Below are positions 58,507 through 64,000 of a stretch of DNA of 64,000 nt, piece by piece. Position 1 is the first letter of the stretch; each line of letters opens with the position of its first letter. The stretch covers positions 1-64,000 of the forward strand of contig CALJPQ010000025.1 in NCBI GenBank assembly GCA_937980645.1. Reading direction: 5' to 3'. The notes under the pieces were generated by a model. The model was not told where the DNA came from, did not search any database, and saw only the letters and a program-made list of their open reading frames with translations. The stretch comes from an uncultured Saprospiraceae bacterium. Lineage in GTDB: Bacteria; Bacteroidota; Bacteroidia; Chitinophagales; Saprospiraceae. A program made the position numbers and the translations under genes.

Positions 58507-59937
58507 TTAGTTTTCCTCCTCTTGCTTTTCGGCAACTTGCTGGGCGTGATGATGGGCGTCCTTGTGTGCCTTCGGGCCAATGTATTGGTCGCCGGCCACC
58601 TTCAAGATAGCCTTCACCTCTGCAATAGCCACCACCGGCGCTAAGCGTGTGAAGATCATAAAGAGGAAGAAGAACAGACCAATGGTGCCTGTGAAAATCG
58701 AGATTTCTACCCACGTAGGCGTGTAATAGCTCCACGAAGAGGGCAGATAATCGCGTGCCAGCGTGGTAGCGATGATGACGAAGCGCTCGAACCACATGCC
58801 GATATTGACCACGATGGACAGGAAGAACGTCCACCAAATGCTGCGGCGAATGCGGCGCGACCAGAACAGCTGCGGGCTGATGACGTTGCAGAACATCATA
58901 CCGAAATACGACCACCAATACACGCCGAATACGCGGTTGTAGAAGGCGAATTGCTCATAGATGTAACCCGAATACCAGGCGATGAACAACTCCGTCAGGT
59001 AGGCCACGCCCACAATCGTGCCCGTGAGCACAATCACCTTGTTCATGGAGTCAATATGGTTGATGGTGATATACTCCTCTAATTTCAGCACCTTGCGAGT
59101 AATCACCATCAGCGTTTGCACCATAGCGAAGCCAGAGAAAATAGCACCGGCCACAAAATAGGGCGGGAAAATGGTCGTGTGCCAGCCCGGAATGACCGAC
59201 GTGGCGAAGTCGAACGACACAATAGTGTGCACTGAAAGCACCAGTGGCGTCGAAAGACCAGCCAGAATGAGCGAGAGCGACTCCCAGCGCTGCCAGTGTT
59301 TGGCGCTGCCCGTCCAGCCGAAGGAGAAGATTTCGTACATCTTCTTACGGAAGCCAGCTGCACGGTCGCGCACCGTAGCCAGGTCAGGCACCAGACCCGT
59401 GTACCAGAACAGCAGCGATACCGAGAAATAGGTCGAGATAGCAAACACGTCCCACAGCAGCGGCGAGTTAAAATTGACCCACAGCGGCCCGCGTGTATTA
59501 GGGAAAGGGAAAATGAAGAAGGCCAGCCACAAACGGCCCATGTGAATGAGCGGGAACTGACCCGCGCAAACCACGGCGAAGATGGTCATGGCTTCGGCAG
59601 CGCGGTTCACACCAGTGCGCCAGCGCTGGCGGAACAGCAACAGGATGGCCGAAATCAGCGTACCGGCGTGGCCAATACCGATCCACCATACAAAGTTGGT
59701 GATGTCCCAGGCCCAGTTGATGGTGCGGTTGGCGCCCCATTCGCCGATGCCTTTCCATATCGTCCACACAACGGCGAATACATACAGCGCCGTAAAAGCC
59801 GAAGCCACAGAGAACGCTAAAATCCACTCGCGAGAGGGCGCGCGCTCAGTAGGCACGCACAAGTCTTCCGAAATCTGATGGTAAGACTTATTCCCTTCGA
59901 TGAGGACATGTCTGACGGGTGCTACGGGTTGAGACAT
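58507..59937 (-). CDS. actC: Alternative complex III subunit ActC (NrfD-like quinol-binding subunit)
   Basis: 476 residues, ten TM helices of the NrfD/PsrC fold. NFVWWIGIGHAGTLISAILLL (near 85-105) is the quinone-pocket helix, GRLWLAFFIFPFPNTRG near 133-149, and GWHTTIFPPYFVAGAIFSGF near 252-271. Expected to oxidise menaquinol next to the ActB iron-sulfur domain. Confidence 0.95.
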   Translation of the reverse strand: MSQPVAPVRHVLIEGNKSYHQISEDLCVPTERAPSREWILAFSVASAFTALYVFAVVWTIWKGIGEWGANRTINWAWDITNFVWWIGIGHAGTLISAILLLFRQRWRTGVNRAAEAMTIFAVVCAGQFPLIHMGRLWLAFFIFPFPNTRGPLWVNFNSPLLWDVFAISTYFSVSLLFWYTGLVPDLATVRDRAAGFRKKMYEIFSFGWTGSAKHWQRWESLSLILAGLSTPLVLSVHTIVSFDFATSVIPGWHTTIFPPYFVAGAIFSGFAMVQTLMVITRKVLKLEEYITINHIDSMNKVIVLTGTIVGVAYLTELFIAWYSGYIYEQFAFYNRVFGVYWWSYFGMMFCNVISPQLFWSRRIRRSIWWTFFLSIVVNIGMWFERFVIIATTLARDYLPSSWSYYTPTWVEISIFTGTIGLFFFLFMIFTRLAPVVAIAEVKAILKVAGDQYIGPKAHKDAHHHAQQVAEKQEEEN

Positions 59938-60000
59938 ATCGTTGTAGTGTTGGGTGTATTATCCTGATTTGAAAATAAAATCCGGGCGCCAAAGGACACC

Positions 60001-63000
60001 TTAAGAATTGTAAATTTTAGCCGAATAGCGCACGCCAGGGCGGACGTTAATTTCCTCCAGCACCTGATAGGCCAGCTCCTCTTGTTTTTTGATGGCCTGG
60101 CTGACAGCACTGTTCGGATTATTCAGGTTGCCGAATATGATGGCGCCCGTGGGGCAAGCCGTCTGGCAAGCGGAGCGCACGTCGTTGTCTTCGATGGGGC
60201 GCCCTTCGCGCTTGGCCGTAAGTTTGCCTTCCTGGATACGCTGGATGCAGAAGGAACACTTCTCGATGACTCCGCGACTGCGCACTGTAACGTCAGGGTT
60301 GAGCACCATGCGCACTAAGTTATCGGCATAGAATGGGATGTCGCCTTCTTCCACGCGGAACAGGCGCTCTTCATTGGCCGGGAACGTGTCGGCAGTGGTG
60401 TAATCCAGCCAGTTGAAGCGGCGCACCTTATAAGGGCAGTTGTTGGCGCAATAGCGCGTACCGATGCAACGGTTGTACGCCATTTGGTTAAGGCCCTCGG
60501 CCGAGTGGTTAGTAGCGTTCACCGGGCAGACGTTTTCGCACGGCGCGTTGTCGCAGTGTTGGCACATCATGGGCTGATAGACCACCTTCGGATTCTCCAG
60601 ATCGCCGTAGTAGTAGCGGTCAATGCGCAGCCACGTCATTTCGTGATGGCGTCCGACCTCGTTTTTGCCCACGACGGGCACGTTGTTTTCGCTTACACAA
60701 GCCACCTGACAGGCGCCGCAACCGATGCAGGCGTTCATGTCAATGAACATGCCCCATTTAGGCCCGGTACCAAAGTAATCTGTACGGTCAGGGTACAGCG
60801 TCTGCTCGTTCAGATGGCTGGCATGTTTGTGGAAGTTGGCCAACTTCTCGCGCAATTTGGGCAAATCGTTGACGTGTGCCTGGAAGATAATCGAGCGGTC
60901 GGTCAACGATCCCTGATAAGCCAGCACTTGTTCGTCGGCGTTGATGGTCTTGCCGCTCTTTTCATCTTTGGCTGCCAGACCCATCGTGTGGTGGTGCTGT
61001 ACGCACGCAAAGTTCTTTTCAGCACCTACTTTGCCCGACACTTTGGCCTCTTTGGCGAAGTACTGGATGAAACCGCCATCTATGGGCAGCCACGGGTTCA
61101 CGTTGACGCCGTAGCCTACGCCGCAACCACCACTTTCGCGACCACCGCCCAGCGCAATAGCCACCGTGCCCGGTGCCTGACCAAAGGCGCGCACCACCGT
61201 GCAGACGTGCTTCTTGCCGTTGACTTCCACCTCGACTTTATCGCCGTCTTCCAAGCCCATCCAGCCGGTCATCTTGTTTTTGCCATCCCATTCTACCGGA
61301 ATGCTCAGGTAGTTGCCCCAGACGGTGCGGTTGACTGGGTCGGGCATCTCCTGCAGCCACGGGTTGTGGGCATATTGGCCGTTGCCGATATTCACGGACT
61401 CATAAAAAGCGATTTCTACCGCAGCAGAACCGGGCTGCGTCACCAAAGCCGGGTTCAGGCTGACGCCCGGGCTGAACGACACGGTGCGCGGCGCAGGAGG
61501 CACTTCGAATACGCCGTCGTGCAGGCTCATGTCCCAGAAAGCCGCGCCGGTAGCGTATTTCGACTGCTTGGCCTTCATGTCGTTGGCCCAGTGCGACTTG
61601 AGGTATTGGTAATAAGGTTGTTCGTCCTGGCGGTTGAGATTCGGGCTATCGGCCCATTCCAGCAGCGACAGCTCGGCCTGGCGCGTATCAAACAGCGGCG
61701 CAATGGTCGGCTGTATCAGACTGTAATGGCCCGTCTTTGGCTCGGCATCGCCCCAAGACTCCAGCAGGTGATGCGCCGGAGCGGCATAGGTACACAGGGC
61801 TGTGGTTTCGTCCATGATGCCTGAGAACGAAATGCGCGTATTCACTTTGGCAAAGGCCTTTTTGAACTGGTCGGCATTCGGCAGCTCGTAGGCCGGATTG
61901 GCGCCCCACACGATGGCGATAGCCACCTGACCAGCATCCATTTCGCCAATAAGGCGCATCATATCGCGCTCGTCGCCCTCGTGCAAGTGATTGAGCACGC
62001 TGAAATCAATGGTATTGTTGATGTTGCCAAGCAGGTCGTTAATCTTGTTGACGATGATCTGCTCCATCACATTGTTGGAGCCGCACACCACCAGCGATTT
62101 GCCGCGCAGGGCTATCAGGTCGGTAGCTGCCTTCTTGATGCCGGCCTTGGCCTTGTCGTTGAGAGCCGGGCCGCTGATGGTCGGCGCACCAGCGTGTTGA
62201 GCAATCTCGTTGTAAAGCGCACAGATGGCCGCGCCCATCTCGCTAGGGCGTATCTGGATGCGCATATCGGCATTAGAGCCGGTGAGACTCATGTGGCTTT
62301 CCACCTGATAGTGGCGCGACATGGAGGGTTTGTCGAGCGACTGAATTTTGCGGCGCGAAGCATAATCGCGGGCATGCTCAATGGGGCTTACCCACGTGCC
62401 GAGGAAGTCGGCGCCGAATGAAACGATGACGTCAGCATCCGCAAACTTGTAGGTCGGAATGCCGCGCACGCCAAAGCAGACCTGATTGGCTGCCAACAAA
62501 GCCGCATGCGACACCGAGTCATACGTGATGACGCGCGTATTCGGGTATTTAGCCAAAAACTCACCCAGGGCTTTCTTGGCCGTAGGGCTGATGATGGTAT
62601 TCGTGATAATACGGATGTTACCGCCCAGTTGCAGCTGCCCCTTGATTTTTTCATCCAGGTCTTTCCAGGAAAGTTTTTTCACCTCGCCGCCCTCTTCGAT
62701 TTTGCCGGGATGCTTCAGGCGGCGCGTATCGTACAGGCTCAGTACCAAAGCCTGAGCACGCGCACTGGTGCCACCGGAGGTTACGCTGCTGAGGGTATTG
62801 CCTTCAATCTTGATGGGGCGGCCTTCGCGCGTCTTTACCAGAATGGCGCAGTAGTCGCTGCCATTGACGAAAGAGGAGGCGTAATAGTTAGCCACACCCG
62901 GCACGATAGCGTCGGGTTTGGTTACGTATGGAATGGCCTTACGCACCGGGATTTCGCAAGAGGCAGCCACCGTAGCAGCGCCCAGGCCAAAGCCCATGAG

Positions 63001-63150
63001 TTTGAGAAAGTCGCGGCGAGAAGGCATCCAGCCGCCGGGTGCATCGGCCAATTCTTCCAATAAAAACTCCTGTTCAGCCGATTTCAGGAAAGCGTCCTCG
63101 CGGTTCAAATCGTCGGCGCTGACCCAGATACCGTTGTCTTGATGCTGCAT
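60001..63150 (-). CDS. actB: Alternative complex III subunit ActB (Tat-targeted molybdopterin-like and Fe-S fusion)
   Basis: 1049 residues. Internal Tat-like signal SRRDFLKLMGFGLGAATVAA near 43-62. An FdhA-like domain without a recognisable Mo ligand (about 70-720) is followed by an FdhB-like domain with four cluster sites: CIGCGACQVAC near 812, CQHCDNAPCENVC near 856, CIGTRYCANNC near 889 and CSFCIQR plus CQTACPTG near 965-1005. ActB is known to carry three [4Fe-4S] and one [3Fe-4S] clusters and no molybdenum. 55 bases after actA. Confidence 0.95.
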   Translation of the reverse strand: MQHQDNGIWVSADDLNREDAFLKSAEQEFLLEELADAPGGWMPSRRDFLKLMGFGLGAATVAASCEIPVRKAIPYVTKPDAIVPGVANYYASSFVNGSDYCAILVKTREGRPIKIEGNTLSSVTSGGTSARAQALVLSLYDTRRLKHPGKIEEGGEVKKLSWKDLDEKIKGQLQLGGNIRIITNTIISPTAKKALGEFLAKYPNTRVITYDSVSHAALLAANQVCFGVRGIPTYKFADADVIVSFGADFLGTWVSPIEHARDYASRRKIQSLDKPSMSRHYQVESHMSLTGSNADMRIQIRPSEMGAAICALYNEIAQHAGAPTISGPALNDKAKAGIKKAATDLIALRGKSLVVCGSNNVMEQIIVNKINDLLGNINNTIDFSVLNHLHEGDERDMMRLIGEMDAGQVAIAIVWGANPAYELPNADQFKKAFAKVNTRISFSGIMDETTALCTYAAPAHHLLESWGDAEPKTGHYSLIQPTIAPLFDTRQAELSLLEWADSPNLNRQDEQPYYQYLKSHWANDMKAKQSKYATGAAFWDMSLHDGVFEVPPAPRTVSFSPGVSLNPALVTQPGSAAVEIAFYESVNIGNGQYAHNPWLQEMPDPVNRTVWGNYLSIPVEWDGKNKMTGWMGLEDGDKVEVEVNGKKHVCTVVRAFGQAPGTVAIALGGGRESGGCGVGYGVNVNPWLPIDGGFIQYFAKEAKVSGKVGAEKNFACVQHHHTMGLAAKDEKSGKTINADEQVLAYQGSLTDRSIIFQAHVNDLPKLREKLANFHKHASHLNEQTLYPDRTDYFGTGPKWGMFIDMNACIGCGACQVACVSENNVPVVGKNEVGRHHEMTWLRIDRYYYGDLENPKVVYQPMMCQHCDNAPCENVCPVNATNHSAEGLNQMAYNRCIGTRYCANNCPYKVRRFNWLDYTTADTFPANEERLFRVEEGDIPFYADNLVRMVLNPDVTVRSRGVIEKCSFCIQRIQEGKLTAKREGRPIEDNDVRSACQTACPTGAIIFGNLNNPNSAVSQAIKKQEELAYQVLEEINVRPGVRYSAKIYNS

Positions 63151-63205
63151 ATCGCTGGAAGGATGGAATGTAATAAGAGAAGTGGGTTAGGGAAAGGTGA
63201 GCAGT

Positions 63206-64000
63206 TTAATAGTGGCACTTCTGGCACTCTAAGCCGCCAATGTCGGCCACCGTTACTTTTTCGCGCTTGCCGCCCTTGAGTTCTTCGTGGTAGCGGGCAT
63301 ATTGCTGGTAGTAATCGTTGTCTTTGAACTTGACTTCCGTCTGGCGGTGGCAGTTGATACACCAGCCCATGCCTAAGGTGGAGTATTGATATACCTCCTC
63401 CATTTGCTCGATGGGGCCGTGGCACTGCTGGCAAGCCACCTGTCCTACGGCCACATGTTGAGCGTGGTTGAAATAGGCGTGGTCGGCCAGATTGTGAATG
63501 CGCACCCACTCAATCGGGCCTTGAATCTTGCCGTTCGAGTCGTTTTTGAGCGCTTTGACGATGCCTTCCCATTGGGTTTCGACCACCATGCGGCCCGCAT
63601 CGTTGAGCGTGGTGAGGCCGTTATCGGCTACGTATTCCTGGCCTATCCATTTTTTGTACAGTTCTTCGATCTGCTTCTCCGTCCAGTTTTCGTAGTCGGG
63701 AATGTACTTGTTGGTGATCGGGTCGTAGCCAATGGAGGCGTAGATTTTTGTGATTTCGGCCGTGCCGGAGACGGTACCTTTTTTCACCACGGTATGGCAA
63801 TTCATACACGTATTAGCGCCCGGGATGGAGGCGTGCTTAGAGCGGCGAGCCGAGTCGTGGCAATACTGACAATCAATTTTATTGGTACCTGCATGCAAGG
63901 CATGGCTAAAGGCAATGGGTTGCTCAGGCTGATAGCCTTGCTGACGGCCCATGCGCGTGGCGTTATCCACCGTTTTGTAGCCGAAGATGAGCGTTGCAGC
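63206..64000 (-). CDS. actA: Alternative complex III subunit ActA, multiheme cytochrome c (N-terminus beyond the window)
   Basis: The visible 264 residues contain five CxxCH heme sites (CQYCH, CMNCH, CQQCH, CINCH, CQKCH), the number expected for pentaheme ActA. The frame is open to position 64000, where it reads AATLIFGYKT before the GTG at 63970, so the signal/anchor segment is missing. It is the first act gene; the operon promoter lies outside. Confidence 0.93.
   Translation of the reverse strand, partial: AATLIFGYKTVDNATRMGRQQGYQPEQPIAFSHALHAGTNKIDCQYCHDSARRSKHASIPGANTCMNCHTVVKKGTVSGTAEITKIYASIGYDPITNKYIPDYENWTEKQIEELYKKWIGQEYVADNGLTTLNDAGRMVVETQWEGIVKALKNDSNGKIQGPIEWVRIHNLADHAYFNHAQHVAVGQVACQQCHGPIEQMEEVYQYSTLGMGWCINCHRQTEVKFKDNDYYQQYARYHEELKGGKREKVTVADIGGLECQKCHY

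Noticed and set aside
60484-61824. Open frame of 446 codons on the plus strand
   Set aside because: Antisense to actB, whose cluster motifs are unmistakable. No family resemblance in the shadow.

Overview
The window comes from a chromosome of the phylum Bacteroidota (GC-rich for the phylum, roughly 55-57%). The evidence is a SusC/SusD pair, a PorU sortase of the type IX secretion system, an alternative complex III (Act) operon joined to a cytochrome c oxidase operon, and recurrent TAnnTTTG -7 promoter boxes with almost no Shine-Dalgarno sequences. A lycopene cyclase points to carotenoids. The respiratory genes point to an aerobe. The species cannot be named from this sequence.

Layout. 1-2.6 kb: 5' part of GAPDH (cut by the window edge), GH25 lysozyme, pirin. 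2.6-10.7 kb: fatty acid desaturase, then a TetR-TolC-adaptor-RND efflux operon. 10.9-13.4 kb: tRNA-Thr and tRNA-Pro, a DUF2721 membrane protein, and an AAA ATPase/PD-(D/E)XK nuclease gene bracketed by perfect 78-bp direct repeats that belong to a palindromic intergenic repeat family. 13.3-18 kb: yraN, a small secreted protein and porU. 18-23.5 kb: two glycosyltransferases, guaA, lptE, an unknown protein and secG. 23.6-28.7 kb: susC, susD and a small lipoprotein. 28.8-33.2 kb: glucosaminidase, GlcNAc kinase, pfkA, glmM. 33.5-38.8 kb: NAD-linked formate dehydrogenase (NuoE-NuoF-type fusion plus catalytic subunit) and a PaaG-like hydratase. 39-47.6 kb: TlpA-type lipoprotein, lycopene cyclase, OlsB-like fusion acyltransferase, aat, 2'-5' RNA ligase-like protein, two paralogous beta-barrel proteins, GT39-type glycosyltransferase. 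47.7-64 kb: one 16-gene minus-strand run, actABCDEF, coxB, coxA, ctaB, two coxC, coxD, SCO-like, DUF420, CPMCRM protein.

How the genes work together. Formate and NADH-level electrons enter the quinone pool elsewhere. The Act complex oxidises quinol and passes electrons through its c-type hemes to the CuA oxidase encoded just downstream, with heme O synthase and putative copper-handling proteins in the same run. The 28.8-33.2 kb block links wall turnover (GH73, and GH25 at 0.9 kb) to amino-sugar salvage and GlmM, beside glycolysis (pfkA, gap). PorU, LptE, SecG, TolC and SusCD all serve the outer membrane.

Most promising for novelty: the repeat family and the ATPase-nuclease gene it brackets; the copper-ligand-less SCO-like protein next to a CPMCRM membrane protein; the acyltransferase fusion with a degenerate N-terminal half; the dyad in front of the formate dehydrogenase genes; and an abrupt base-composition break inside the GAPDH gene.
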